Positions 1-16,416 are shown, numbered from the stretch's first letter. The stretch is 64,000 nt of DNA from Endomychus coccineus (GCA_958510875.1 OY294067.1:198712524-198776523), one strand, 5' to 3'. Notes: generated by a model from the letters alone, not told the origin. Translations and numbers: made by a program.

Positions 1-4330
<4,330 letters not shown>

Positions 4331-4472
4331 TTCATACCTATTTAACACGTATTCGAAACTTGCTTTTAAAAGGAACGTGATCGGACATTCACAATATAAC
4401 ATCATCAACAGTATATGAACGAATGCTTATTAACATATGTTTCAGTAAGATTTCGATTCGCCTTCAGGCACG

Positions 4473-5320
4473 ATGAAGATTGTTAAGCAAAAAGACTCGT
4501 TGAATATTATGAACTTGGGGCGAAGCATTGAAAATGTTGAACAATCACAACGTCACAGCTCTTTGCTGCCAAATACTCTACGAACAATAGTCTGTGTTCC
4601 AAGTAATTGTTGGAAAACAAATGTTATGTTATCTCTATTGTTAGATGCAAACGGTCTGAAATTTGAAAACGTGTACATCTATTCGAAGTCTTTACACCAA
4701 ACAAAATACCAGTTACTGGGGGAAACATCGAAGAACATTGCTGGACTTGGATATTTTCCGTAAACTGAGAGTGATGCAATCATAGACCACACAGAAGCGA
4801 GGCCTAATTCGATGATAATATTCGATGATGTAATGGATGAGAAACAGGAGAACATTCGTGCTTATTTCTCGAGAGGGAGACACAACTCAATTTATAGCTT
4901 CTATCTCTGTCAGTCTTTTGGTTAAATCACATCAGCACGTTATTACTTGGAAGGATTCCTATTGAATGATGAATAATATAATAATCGATGATGTGACGGA
5001 TGAGAAACAGGAGGAAATTCGTGCTCATTTTTCAAGAGGGAGACACAACTCAGTTGATAGCTTCTATCTCCGTCGGTCTTCTGGGTCAAGCACATTAGCA
5101 CGTTATCACTTGGATGGATCCCTATTGGATGATGATGTCAAGAGTTACGTTGATAGAATGGGCTTGCAATATGATCCAACTTCAGATAAATGGTTCATGG
5201 GTGATCAGCCTATAGAAATTGATAGTGAGAGTAATATAATTATCAAGGGTACCCCGTTCAAGGGCACCACAGGACTGTATAGTTTGATATTTTAGAGAGA
5301 CGTTCTACCTGATACTTACA
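4473..5320 (+). pseudogene. Chimeric remnant: packaging ATPase joined to conserved Maverick protein (copy A1)
   Basis: The first part (ATG 4473, stop 4763) resembles the amino end of the Maverick FtsK/HerA-type packaging ATPase at 50598. The Walker A region is degenerate: its glycines are lost, leaving PSNCWKT. In-frame stops follow. From 4966 to 5295 the frame passes into the middle of the conserved protein found intact at 51314 (shared GTTGLYxLIF motif). The join contains a direct duplication of about 160 bp (about 4812-4972 and 4980-5138), also seen at 7791-7942. The sequence then runs straight into satellite at 5325. This is a rearranged dead copy, not a functional fusion. Confidence 0.8.
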
Positions 5321-5324
5321 CTGT

Positions 5325-5929
5325 GGAAGACGTGCTTCTATACTCAGACACGTGTTCAGACACGTGCTTCAATATTCAGACACGTGCTTCAATAATCACA
5401 CACGTGTTAGGCACGTGATTCAATATTCAGACACGTGTTCAGACACATGCTTCTACATTCAGACACGTGTTCAGACACGTTCTTCGATATTCAGACACGT
5501 GTCTAGACACGTGCTCCCATATTCAGACACGTGTTCAGACACGTGCTTCAATATTCAGAAACGTGCTCCAATATTCAGACACGTGTTCAGACACGTGCTT
5601 CAATATTCAGACATGTGTTCAGACACGAGCTTCAATATTCAGATACGTGTTCAGATACGTGCTCCAATATTCAGACACGTGCTTCAATATTCAGACACAT
5701 GTTCAGTCACGTGCTCCAGTATTCAGACATATGCTTCAACATGCAGACACATGCTTCAATATTCAGACACGAGCTTCAAAATTCAGACACCTGATTCAAT
5801 ATTGAGACACATTCTTCAATATTCAAACACGTGCTTCAACATTCAGACACATGCTTCAATATTCAGCCACGTGTTAAGCACGTGCTTCAATATTCAGACA
5901 CGTGTTTCAGCATTCAGACATGTGTTTCA
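5325..5929 (+). repeat. CACGTG satellite, copy A2 terminal array
   Basis: A second block of the same 12/20-bp units as at 3048-4330. It begins inside the truncated A1 gene remnant and leads into copy A2. The array ends where a solo LTR is inserted at 5934; on the far side of the LTR the flank resumes as it does after the first array (compare 7551 with 4333). Confidence 0.92.
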
Positions 5930-6111
5930 ACATTGTAACGAAGCGTCGTTACTAATTAATATTATTGCCCAAGTAAGTCACCTCTACCGAAATAAAGGAA
6001 ACAAACTTTGGTACACTATGTGTATAAAAACACGACAGCAGAGTGTAGCTACGTATAAGCGAGTATGCGTTCCGGCGACCATCTCAGTGACATGACGTGT
6101 CAACTTCAGAG

Positions 6112-6118
6112 TATAAAA
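6112..6118 (+). promoter_or_regulatory. TATA box of the solo LTR
   Basis: TATAAAA followed by a GC-rich stretch lies about 180 bp into the LTR. This is the usual place for the U3 core promoter, so transcription would begin near 6140. Confidence 0.55.
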
Positions 6119-6289
6119 GGCGGCTGGTCTCCCATATAGGGATCACTTGCTAGGAGAACGCCGTAGCTGAAGCAGTAAACCCGATATACCGAAAGTAGAG
6201 TTTTTCCATTTAATCCGATAAATGGAGAGTAAGTATATTCTCGACTTTGCTAACTAATAATTTTCAAGATTCAATTGCTGAATTTACAT

Positions 6290-6775
6290 TTCAATAATTC
6301 TAGAAAACAATAAAGTGTTGCCGATTGTTTTCCTGAATATATTGGGAAGCGCCGTACTGTTCATAATTTTTTATTATTTTCCGTCACTATTCGAATCTGA
6401 GTTTATTTCAATAATTCTAGGAAACAATAAAGTGTTGACGATTGTTTTCCTGAATATATTGGGAAGCGCCGTACTGTTCATAATTATTCATTATTTTCCG
6501 TCACTATTTGAATCTGAGTTTATTTCAATAATTCTAGAAAACAATAAAGTGTTGACGATTGTTCTCCTGAATATATTGGGAAGCGCCGTACTGTTCATAA
6601 TTATTCATTATTTTCCGCCACTATTTGAATCTAAGTTTATTTTCGATAATTCTAGAAAACAGTCAAGTGTTGAAGATTGTTTTTCCTGAATATATTGAGA
6701 AGAGCTGTTCCGTTCATAATTTAATAATATTTTCCGTGAAGAATCAGTTTTTGTTTTAATTTTCAATCAAATTCT
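6290..6775 (+). repeat. 118-bp tandem repeat inside the solo LTR
   Basis: Three full copies and one diverged partial copy begin near 6297, 6414, 6532 and 6650. Each has the phrase AACAATAAAGTGTTG followed by GAATATATTGGGAAG. They keep a frame open for 124 codons (6315-6689) with a repeated hydrophobic peptide. I regard that frame as a repeat artefact. Confidence 0.85.
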
Positions 6776-7580
6776 ACGAGACGATTCAGTGTTGACAGTC
6801 GTTTCATATGAATGCAATGATGAATACCAGTTTAGTTAATAAATGAGAATTTCCGTAAAGAGATTGAGTTCCATTTCAAGTTAGAGATTCCCCGTGAACA
6901 GTTTAATAGAAATTTGTTCTTCCGAACACAGATTCCGTAGTTCTATCAAACCAAAATATAAACCGAGGCGTGATAAATTGTCATAAGGAGAGACACAGTA
7001 GTACACGGGTGCCTGGTCACCTCTCAAGTAAACAGATTTCCGAGTCGAATTCAGGAAGACGTGTACAATCTGATATTCTCATTTCTTACATCGTGTTAGG
7101 GTATATTGACCTAATCGATATATCAGCTGTTAGTGAGCCTGATAAAAAACTTTCGCGGAATCATTTGGATTTAATAATCGAATAGCGTATATCATATAGG
7201 GATGACCGAATATCACTGTCCTATAAATGTTGTCATTTCCAGTGAAAACTCTGTATAGATATTTTAATTGTTGATAATTGTATATAATATTGTAAATAGT
7301 TAATGATTTATTTCTGTTAATAAATAGCTACAAAGGTTTGTCATCATTTTATTCAAGGCAAACACATTATTCTTCTGTAGGAAGAGCATTTCTCAAATAC
7401 CAACCACAAAACTAAACTAGAAGAACTCTGACCTTCTTACTTGTAAGAAACCCAGGCAGGTCTGCTAAGGTACATGACCGTACCGTAACCTTAGGGGACA
7501 ACTAATCTTCCACCAAAATTAGTCATTAGGGCGGAAGTTGGTTACAACATTCATACCTATTTAACACGTATTTGATACTT

Positions 7581-7985
7581 GTGGGAAAACAAATGTAATG
7601 TTATCTCTATTGTTAGATGCAAACGGTCTGGAATTTGAATACGTGTACATCTATTCAAGTCTTTACACCAGCTAAAACACCAGTTACTAAGGGAAACATC
7701 GAAGAACATTGCTGGACTTGGATATTTTCCGTACACTGAGAGTGATGCAATCATAGACCCCACAGGAGCGAAACCTAATTCGATAATAATATTCGATGAT
7801 GTAATGGATGAGAAACAGGAGAACATTCGTGCTTATTTCTCGAGAGGAAGACACAACTCAATTAATAGCTTCTATCTCTGTCAGTCTTTCGGGTAAATCA
7901 CTTTAGCACGTTATTACTTGGAAGGATTCCTATTGAATGATGATGTCAAGAGTTACGGTGATAGAATAGGCTTGCAATATAATCC
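7581..7985 (+). pseudogene. Packaging ATPase remnant (copy A2)
   Basis: The sequence begins at the Walker A end (GGGAAAACAAATGTAATG, encoding GKTNVM) and follows the A1 ATPase remnant closely through the 160-bp segment shared with 4812-4972. Frameshifts and stops break every frame. The amino end, including most of the P-loop, is missing. It then runs into the conserved-protein pseudogene. Confidence 0.7.
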
Positions 7986-8980
7986 AACTTCAGATGCATG
8001 GTTGTGAAGAAAATATATGTGGCTATAAAATTGGGTAAATCTGGAAATGATCAGCTTCTAGATGATATGTTCAGGAATGTATCTAAACCCCTAGAGGGAA
8101 TTGCGAGAAATGCTGAAATTATCAAACAAAATTCGTTGATTAAACCTTGAAGTGTTGTTCCTATAGCAACACAAATGGAGAACATACCAATCCCAAATAT
8201 TGTAACTGAAGGGGAAGACTTCGTATATAACCCCCCAGATACTTAGGAGGATGTGTTTACCCCCGAAACTACTATCGATCAGATTCGTGAAGAATTCAGA
8301 AAACATAAGAAAGATAATTCAGCGGCTACAGAGGAGTTTCTGCAACAATACCCCACATTAGCAAGTTATTACTTGGAAAGATTCCTATTGGATGATGATG
8401 TCAACAGATACGATGATAGAATGGGCTTGCAATATAATCCAACTTTAGACAAATGGTTCATGGTTAATCAGCCTATAGAAATTGATAGTGATAGTAATAT
8501 AATTATCGAGGGTATCCCGTTCAAGGGCACCACAGGACTGTATAATTTGATATTTTACAGAGATGTTCTACCTGATACTTACACTGTGGGAGATGGGAAT
8601 AATTACAGTCAAATGATGGAAATGACTAGTGCCCATAGACGTGATAACGATCCAGCTGATCGAATAAGATACACAGTAAAATACAAATATGTACTGAAAC
8701 CTTTGGTTAATTCCATGAAAAGACCCAGATCCAAAAATACACCGGAAGTGCATATATCAAAAATGATATGCTTGAATATAACGAGAAACCTATCGAATAT
8801 GTTCATTGGGATGACGTTAACGGAATTGTGGATAGACTGAGACTTCTTGTTGCATCCTCGCATGCTGGTAACAACAATCATCACAACGAGATAGTCTCTA
8901 TAATAGAAGAATTTTTGGAAGCTGGTGTAATTGAACCAAAATCGTGTGTAAGACAAATTCATAACAGTTATAAAGATGGT
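7986..8980 (+). pseudogene. Conserved Maverick protein (homologue of 51314), broken
   Basis: This is a decayed relative of the intact protein at 51314-52198. Its amino part has the same arrangement, a short basic region followed by KLGKS and DDMF. In-frame stops occur near 8148 and 8246. From 8253 to about 8760 the frame is open and includes FKGTTGLYNLIFYRD and TSAHRRDND, matching GTPGLYDLIFYKT and TNAHK of the intact copy. A frameshift near 8765 moves the carboxyl part into the frame 8768-8992 (EYVHWDDVN...DRLRLLVASSHAGN). No function is known to me. The gene lies between ATPase and fibre remnants, as in copies B and C. Confidence 0.78.
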
Positions 8981-8984
8981 TCCA

Positions 8985-9571
8985 ATGAATAAGTTTGGCA
9001 GAGCCTCCTCTTCCATGTGGATATATGATACAAATTCATTTAATAATAATTTCAAACAAGTTCACGGACAAGGATTATTTCAAACGAGCGATGGAAATCA
9101 CCAAATGATAATGAAGACGCTGCAAATAAAGTATATGTTGATAAATTGATACACAAATTGAACCTGAAAACAGAAACCCGTCTCAATCTTAAAGTTGATA
9201 ATATTATCAAAGCTGCCAATAAGGATCTGGATGAATATAAATCAAAGAACGAGAAGGTTATTCTCACCATGGATGAACATCTGACAGATATTCAGAATAG
9301 ATATAATGGAATGGAGGCCTATATAAAGTCAGTGTATAAAACAATCAGTGATAGTGTGAGGGAAAACAGAAATGAATTAAAAGAGATCAATAAGACGATG
9401 AACGGTCTGGATAGGCGTCTAAATGATATAAGTAGTAGAATTGAGGCTCTGGAACGACGGATAATATCTGTGGAACCTTATAAGAAGAGGCCCTCATCAT
9501 CCGCAACAAAAACAAAGCAGGTCTCTGTGAAACGTATAACTCCAATTCCTGTGAATATACCCAAAAAATAA
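8985..9571 (+). pseudogene. Fibre-like coiled-coil protein remnant (copy A2)
   Basis: The ATG at 8985 begins MNKFGR, like the MSLDKFGR start of the intact fibre-like gene at 52232. The early part is frameshifted and has stops near 9150. From 9146 to 9571 a frame of 141 codons is open and rich in heptad-like segments (DIQNRYNGMEAYIKSVY, ISSRIEALERRI). It ends in a Pro/Lys tail like that of the intact copy. The integrase remnant follows at once, as in copy C. Confidence 0.75.
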
Positions 9572-9599
9572 TTCTACACTAGATTTCCGCATTGATGAG

Positions 9600-9745
9600 A
9601 TGAGTAGAGAACAAGTTTTGCATGAGCTTCTTAAGCAGAGAAGGAAGAACTTTTACCAGCGTCGGACATACATGATAGGACTTCAATATTGGTGAAAGGA
9701 CGTAAACCTGGGAATATACAATACGACTAGGACGATGAATCAAGA
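9600..9745 (+). pseudogene. Integrase amino-terminal remnant (copy A2)
   Basis: A short frame beginning ATG at 9600 contains KNFYQRRTYMIGL. This corresponds to KNFKRRRTIIKGL near the start of the integrase at 53170 and to the copy B remnant. The catalytic core is deleted: the sequence jumps to a GGACGTAAACCT / CAATACGACTAGGACGATGAATCAAGAGT tract that also occurs, inverted, near 33010-33060 in copy B. The shared tract shows that A and B are copies of one lineage. Confidence 0.7.
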
Positions 9746-9899
9746 GTCAAGAATGTGATATTTGAAAAATATTTTTAAGGTTATACCAACATTTCTTGTA
9801 TTGAGAAAATTGATAAAAAGGAATACTATCCTGAGATCTCTGGTCTTTCTCCCTCCCCTCTTCAAATAACAGTGCAATCTTGAATTCTCATCAGTCTGT

Positions 9900-10040
9900 A
9901 TGGAAGCGTACGTGGGAGAAGGTGTTTCCAATACGCCTATGAACAAGCACCCGTTTGGACTTCATATTCCTGGTTATCAATACTGCGACCCAGGTGCAAA
10001 ATTAGAAGAACGGTTGAGAAGAGGAGATCCAAAGTTATGA
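9900..10040 (+). pseudogene. PLA2-domain virion protein, amino fragment (copy A2)
   Basis: A 46-codon frame (ATG 9900, TGA 10038) contains HIPGYQYCDPGAKLEERLRRGD. It aligns with the calcium-loop region of the PLA2-like protein at 50525 (HIPSYQFCGPDTKLQNRLARGD). The Gly of the loop is Asp here, and the His-Asp catalytic pair is cut off. It lies on the same strand as the ATPase, fibre and integrase remnants, as in copy B but unlike copy C. Confidence 0.75.
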
Positions 10041-10826
10041 CGTGTACCTTGCGACTTCTCGGTGAACTGCTCACTGCGGTAAGTTCCTAATCCTCGGGCG
10101 CCAGATTCTCTGAAGGTTTACTCCTTTTTGAAGACTTCTGCTGGGGTCTTCACCACAAAGCACTATGCTATCTATAGATAGCCTTGTCCCTAGGGTAGCT
10201 ACAGTGAAGTTAAACCAGGGCTTATTGGGCAGAAAACAGTATCAAAATTGTAGGCTTCAATTACAATTGATACCTGGTTAGAACCTAGCTCATTTGAAGA
10301 TGGAGCAGAAATTATTTGATGAAACGGGAAATTCCAAATATTAAAATATATAATATTTATAACAAGTACACTTTCGAAACAATTTATGGAATGCAATTGA
10401 ACGGTATTATTTAGAAAAATTCACCCAGACGAAAATGTAAGGAAGCTCAAACGGTATATGAAAACTGTTACAACATTTCTATTTCTTACGATATGTTCGG
10501 TATTTAATACAAATCAAACAGATCCTAGGGTAATGAGCGGTGTATGGTAAATCCTTTAGATAGAAATAATACGTGGAATGTTTAAAACACACTGCGATAT
10601 ATCGAACGGTTAAAATTCGGTCGGTTCGGAAAATATTGTCTTGCACTAGTTTTCCGCTTGTACGATATCAGATTTTACGGTATTTTCGGATGAATACTCT
10701 GAGTGAGTTCATTCTGTCATATCACTCATCCTTGTATTAGCTATCCACGAAGTGCCCGGTAATTGTATAACAGTGTTAGATTCCATACACTTGGTAGATT
10801 CAGAATTTCAGACAATTGGGGCTTTT

Positions 10827-11051
10827 ACTTCCGGTACAGGCACAGTGTGCACAAACCCTAACTATCGTATCTGCAATAACCCTTACATCCACGTCCGAGA
10901 ACTTCTCATACGAATAAGGGGATTATCACGATTCTCAATCACACAACCACCCTGACTCATATTTCCGGTACAGGCACAGCGTGCACAAGCCGTTGGCGGT
11001 TTGGACGTCTATGATATATTTATACTTCCGGTACAGGCACAGCATGCACAA
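10827..11051 (+). repeat. Three dispersed 28-bp direct repeats
   Basis: The element TTCCGGTACAGGCACAG followed by YGTGCACAA or ATGCACAA occurs at about 10827, 10961 and 11024. The copies differ at one or two positions each. Spacing is irregular (134 and 63 bp). Each ends in a palindromic GTGCAC or related core. Confidence 0.8.
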
Positions 11052-11354
11052 ATATACCAAATACGCCCCTGTCGTTCAAACTTACACACTATGTTCACAC
11101 CATACAATTACTTGAAGATTTCAATTCACGTGCGAATTCAAATCGTGCGCGGTCCGACCTATGACGGAATGAACTCAAATATAACAATTCAAATTGCTGA
11201 ATGCTACGGAACTCAGATATCGTACATACGTTTACCAATAACAAAATTACGGAAATCAATATATCGTAATGCCCAAAAATAAAAACTATTAGCTATCATT
11301 TACCTTATGAAACAATTCACTAAACGGAATAATATTGTTCAATTCACAGTTTAA

Positions 11355-11470
11355 ATCTGACTTGAAAATCAAAATCACAAAAGAGAGCACAAATTGCAAA
11401 TGTACTATTTGAAAATCAAAATCACAAAAGAGCAACTGTACTGATTGAAAATCGAAATCACAAAAGAGAG
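11355..11470 (+). repeat. Short tandem repeat, about 47-bp period
   Basis: Three copies of TGAAAATCAAAATCACAAAA followed by GAG occur at about 11361, 11409 and 11446, with differing short spacers. Confidence 0.75.
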
Positions 11471-12520
11471 CGATCTGTTATCTGTCACGTCTTTTATATG
11501 TTTTCCGAGGTTCTGTGAAGTAATGCGCAAGCGGATACCGGTGTGAAGAGCAGAAGAGAAAAGGGAGGGGGTTTCAGTCAGTGAGACTCTGACACTCCCA
11601 ATGACCATCTCTTGGGGGCCTCATGCAAGGTTTCCCCCTCCCTTTCAAAAAAAAAATAAAAATTTTCGACATAACAGGTCTCTAAAGGGCTCAAAATTTT
11701 CCTTGAAGTATCTATTTTTTGATGTCGTGTGTTGTTTTTTGAAATCACAAAATGGCGACCCAAAAATGGCCCATGTATCAGGAGTAGACTTGAAAAAATT
11801 CACGAATGTCCCAAAAAAGTTTGCAAATAAGATGGGTAATTGATTTTGAACTTGTTGCTCAAGAGTTTCTGGGTAACTAATTACGAATCTGTTATCAAAA
11901 TTTCAGAATTTCAGAATGGCAGTTACAAAATATTGAAATACTTGAAAACTACAGAATTTATCTAAAATTTGTTACTCAGGGGTTTTTGGGCCTCCGGGGT
12001 CAAACGTAACATCAGGGTCAATTATACCATAGAAAATCCTATGTGAAAAAATTCAGATTCTATAAATCAACTTTTAGACCAAAAATAACTATATGTTTAA
12101 GTAGATAATCCAAAAATAACTATTTTTAATCTTATAAAACTCGATACACATTGTAAAAACTACATTTTGTTGAAAAAGTACTTGAATTTAATCAAAAAGT
12201 CAGAAACTGCTTACTTTTCTTAAAAAACGAACCCTTGACAAGCAAAAAGGCTGTATATACATACGGCTGTTAGTTACCATACCTACGTATGTGAATTCGA
12301 CTGTTTCATTCATCACACCGGCAGCCATAGTTGTTCACAAACAAACAAAAAGAGACGTATGTGACACATACGTCTTTCTTTATTTGTATCTAGTTGATAA
12401 ACATCAGAAGTAGTCAATTGCCAGGAATAAAGTTTTGATGAGAAGAAATCGTTGTTAAAAGTATTATATTCAATCTAAATAATTTTTTGTCAACTTTATT
12501 TTTGTACTGCTAAGAAGATG

Positions 12521-14072
12521 GAGGATATTTATCAGTCGGATAGATGCGTTAATTTGTTCAGAAAATCAGGTGAGAAAAGTCACATAGGTAAAGGTCTACG
12601 AACTATTTGAAAAGATATATCTGACAATTTCCCTGGTTTGCCGTATAATTCTAAAATTTGTTACGCCTGTACGTAAAGATGGAAGTCGGACTTTGCGAAT
12701 GCCGTTGAGATGGCAGATGGAAATGGTGCTGTGGATAATACAAACATGCATCATCACGAAATATCATCGGACATGAATACTGATCATAAAATACTAATCA
12801 AAGTGTGGAACGTCATGAAATATCCTCGGAAAGGGATATTGATCATACAGAAAACATACCAGCAAGTGGTAATGAAAATAAATCACCCAGAGAAATTGAA
12901 CTTGAAGAAATGTTTAATGAACTAAAAATGAAATTTTCTAGCCTCAAGCGTACGGACCCGGTAAGAGTACGAATTTTGACTATTGCCTCATCATCTTTGA
13001 GTGTAAAGAAAGTAGCGGAAGAATTCAGTGCATTCAGATTCTTGGCAAAGAAACCTAAGGAACTGAAAGCCAATTTCGGGTTATTAGCGGAAACAACTGC
13101 AAAACAGGGAAAAAGTTTGCTCCAAGCTACTGTTGATAAAGTCATTCAATTCTATACCAATGACACAGATAGTAGAGTATTGCCAGGAATGAAGGATACC
13201 ATTTCATTGAGGGTTGACGGTGAGCGGATATTAATGCAAAAACGTCCAATAGTATTAAGTCTAGAAGGATTATATGTTTCATTCTAAGAAGCTGAGCCAG
13301 AATGTACAATTAGCTATAACAAATTTGCTCAGCTTAGACCAAAATATTGCATACTTCCTGGAGCTTCAGGTACACACTGTTTGTGTGTGTACAATTCATC
13401 AAAATGTAAAGCTTACGTTGAATGCAGTTAGTATTGAAGCACTTACTGAGAATACGTACATGCTGATTGCAAATTATGAAGATTGCTTAAGTCAAATCAT
13501 TTGTGAAAATCCTGGCCCTGATTGCTATCTTGATAAATGTCAGAAATGCACTGGAACAACTAAGTTTTCCGAAAACTTACTTAAACCTATAGAGGATTCA
13601 TCAATTTCTCACGTACAATGTTGTATGTGGTCTTCAACTAATCGATCAACGCTGGTGAACCAGAAGATGAGCATTGATGAATTTGTAAATGAACTATGTC
13701 TTAAATTAGAAATTTTGAAACCTCACTCTTTCATCGTCAAATAACAAACAGATTTTATCACAGAGAAAAAAGAGAATTCAAAAGACGGCGAAGCAATTGT
13801 AATGTTTGATTTTTCAGAAAATTATGATATGTCATGATGCCTCACAAGCATTTCAGTTTAACAATGACCAATGTACTGTTTTTCATGTAATTTACTATTA
13901 TAAAGAAAATGGTGAGCTGAAGCATAAAACAAATGTATTTTTAACAGAAAGTTCAAAACACGATACTGCAGCTGTTTTCTCGGTGCAAATATTATTGATT
14001 CCAGAAATTAAGAAACACGAAGAATCTTTCCAAAATAATTTACATGACAGACGTAGCAAAGCAGCACTTTAA
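12521..14072 (+). pseudogene. Transposon-encoded protein of an unnamed insect family, broken
   Basis: The amino part (12521-12700) has spaced cysteines in the pattern RC...KICYAC and in-frame stops. The middle (12805-13287) contains FYTNDTDSRVLPGMKD. A frameshift leads to 13274-13744, with VCVCTIHQNVKL, a Cys cluster (CYLDKCQKCTG) and LKPHSFIVK. Another leads to 13800-14072, where DFSENY and later HDTAAV are seen. This order is familiar from intronless multi-copy insect proteins that I take to be transposon proteins with a possible DDE-type core. I cannot assign a superfamily. A second decayed member lies at 38630-40390. Confidence 0.65.
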
Positions 14073-14294
14073 AAACAAGTATCAAATTTCCAATTTTCAA
14101 TTTTAATTTATCCAAAGTAAGAAACCTTGCAATAATGTATGTGGAATACACAATGAATACATACAACATAACATGTATATAGTATTAGAAGAGATACCCA
14201 AGTATATAAAACAAGAACTTAAGCTATTAGACTAGGCTAGTTTCCGATAAGTATTCATTCACAGAGTAGTAAGCTTTTTCTAACAAGAGCTTTT

Positions 14295-16038
14295 TTATAC
14301 ATGATTTAAATTTAGGTAGTGAAAATGATTTATACTTATTAGGAAGTGTATTGTATAAAGATGAACTCGTGTAATAGAAACTTTTTTGAAGGTAGTTGTA
14401 TTATGCTCTGGAAATATAATAAGATTGTTCAGTTGACGAGTATGTGAAGTGGAAAAATTACATAAATGTCTGTTTCTGTGAACAAATGATTCTTGGATAA
14501 ATAGAGAGAGAAATGTCGAAGTTTTCTTCTCCTTGAAAAATGGTTTGCAGGAATTACCAAACTTAAGATTGTTTAATATTCGCATTGCATATTGTTGCAA
14601 AATAAAAGTAGATTTCCACTCTTTCGAATAACCCCAAAACAGAATGTCATATGACATCACTGAAACAAAGTTGAAATAATATACAAGTTTGCGAATTTCA
14701 TAATCAAGACCCTTTGCTTTCATTACTCGTAAACAGTAACATGCCTTAGTTAATTTTTTGTTTACTTCCCTAACATGCAATTTCCAATTCATATTAGAAT
14801 CTAATATAAATCCCAGATAATTAATATAATCAACATATTGAACGTCGAAGACAGCTGGCTCATTCAGATTTTGGTTGTAAAAAAATAAATTAAATTTAAT
14901 GCATTGAGTTTTGCCCATGTTTAGGTTGATGTGATTGACTTTACACCAAGTATCTATTTCACATATTGTATTATTTATATTATGAGTGAGTTCTTCTTAC
15001 TAATTACTTTTATTTGAAGAGATAGCATCATCAGCAAAAAGTGTTAAAACTGCAGACGATACAGCTGATGGTAAGTCATTTATAAAGATTGTAAGCAATA
15101 TGGGTCCTAATATAGAGCCTTGGGGTACACCACTTACTATGTTTCCACAACTTGAAAAAATTTGTTTATTTTTGTGTCTATTATTTATTAACGTATATTG
15201 TTTGCGATCCGTTAAGTAAGATCTGAACCATTCCAGGATCAGTCCTCGTATTCCTATATACTCCAATTTATGAAGAATAATCTCATGACAAATGCTATCA
15301 AAGCTTTGGAGAAATCACACGAAACTGTCCCCACAAGTTTTTTTTGATCAAGGTGTTTATTTATAAAGGTAGTTATGTCAAATATGGCCGAGGTTGATTT
15401 TCTGAAATAATGTTGAACTTTTTTAAGAAGTTGGATAGTCTACTGTACATTAATTTTTCGAAAACTTTCGAGACACTTGTTAATAATGATATGGGTCGAT
15501 AACTGGTAATTTGATGTTTATCACCTTTTTTTGGAATTGGTATGATATGTGAGATTTTTAGTGCATCAGGAAACATGCCGTATTTGATTGACTCATCAAA
15601 ATAAAATGACAATGGTTCAACCAGAACGTTCATACACTCTTTTAGTAATTTTGTAGAAATATTGTCGTAGCCTGAAGATGTTTTAGATTTCATTGATTGG
15701 CAAATCGAAAGAATCTCGATACTGCTAGTTGGATTTATAAAAAAGGTGTGATTGATGTTTTTGTAAGAAGATTTCAGATATTGATTAATGCATAACTGAT
15801 CATGTTTGCTCATTTTTGAATGATTACTTGTGCTTAAGAAGTATTTATTGAATTCTTCAGCTACAACATTTGAGTTTGTTTCAATTTTTCCATTAATGTA
15901 CAATTCAATATTTTCTGTGATTTCCTTTTTCTTTATTCCATTGTTTATTATTTGCCAGATTTTTCTAGTTTTATTTTCACACTGATGTAAATCTCGCTTT
16001 ATCTTATACTTTTTAGCAAGAATTATTACCTTTTTCAA
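14295..16038 (-). pseudogene. LINE reverse transcriptase, three frames
   Basis: From 16038 to 15373 the frame has SSGYDNISTKLLK and HIIPIPKKGD...YRPISLLTSVSKVFEKLMYSRL, the finger motifs of LINE reverse transcriptase. From 15266 to 15000 it has SGVPQGSILGPILLTIFINDLP and LFADDA, the palm motifs with the catalytic Asp pair. From 14918 to 14295 it has a Gly-rich YLGFILDSNMNWKLHV motif and the thumb region. A deletion near 15300-15370 and stops separate the frames, so the protein is dead. Confidence 0.85.
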
Positions 16039-16416
16039 GAATTATTTCCTTTTTCAAGATTCTATTATATTTTTTAGTATAATTTGTAAAATTTACGTCA
16101 TTAACAATCTTCCTTTGTTTAATAAGATACCTCTTTCGTCTACAGGAAGTTTTGATACCACTAGTCATCCAATTATTGTTTTTTGTTTTTATTCTGAAAC
16201 TTTTTCAGTGGGAAACGATATTTGAAGCAGTTCTGCATTTCTTCAACAAAGAATTGAAAATATTCATTATAGTTTTCAGCATTTATTGAACTTATTGTTA
16301 AATTCCATTGGATTTTGCCGAGTTTGAGTATGAACTTTGATATATTTGCTTTGGTATATGATCTTCTGAAGTGTAGTTATTTCTTTCAACATATGGAATA
16401 CTTTGGGAGTAATAAG

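Larger units (their letters stand above)
5934..7546 (+). mobile_element. Solo LTR of a gypsy-type retrotransposon
   Basis: The element starts TGTAACGAAG and ends GTTGGTTACA, the TG...CA ends expected of an LTR. It is flanked by the 4-bp direct duplication ACAT (5930-5933 and 7547-7550). Removing it restores continuity of the Maverick A2 flank, matching 4318-4350. It contains a TATA box, an internal tandem repeat and AATAAA signals but no retroviral genes. A 4-bp duplication suits Ty3/gypsy elements. The orientation given follows the TATA box. Confidence 0.85.
10041..12520. other. Non-coding region with short repeats
   Basis: No gene can be supported here. A GGGCGCCA at about 10097 resembles a tRNA-Lys primer-binding site read on the minus strand, so part of 10.1-10.5 kb may be a fragment of an LTR element, but no LTR pair is visible. 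Two short repeat families (listed separately) and a perfect hairpin, AGACGTATGT/ACATACGTCT at 12353-12375, are present. Short open frames here have no recognisable motif. Confidence 0.6.

Noticed and set aside
6315..6689. A 124-codon hydrophobic repeated protein
   Set aside because: The frame follows the 118-bp LTR tandem repeat and has no homologue within the window. Membrane-like character is a consequence of AT-rich DNA.
10097..10470. A possible LTR with GGGCGCCA primer site and ...GTTACA end
   Set aside because: No second LTR, no polypurine tract and no target duplication could be found. Kept only as a remark in the gap entry.
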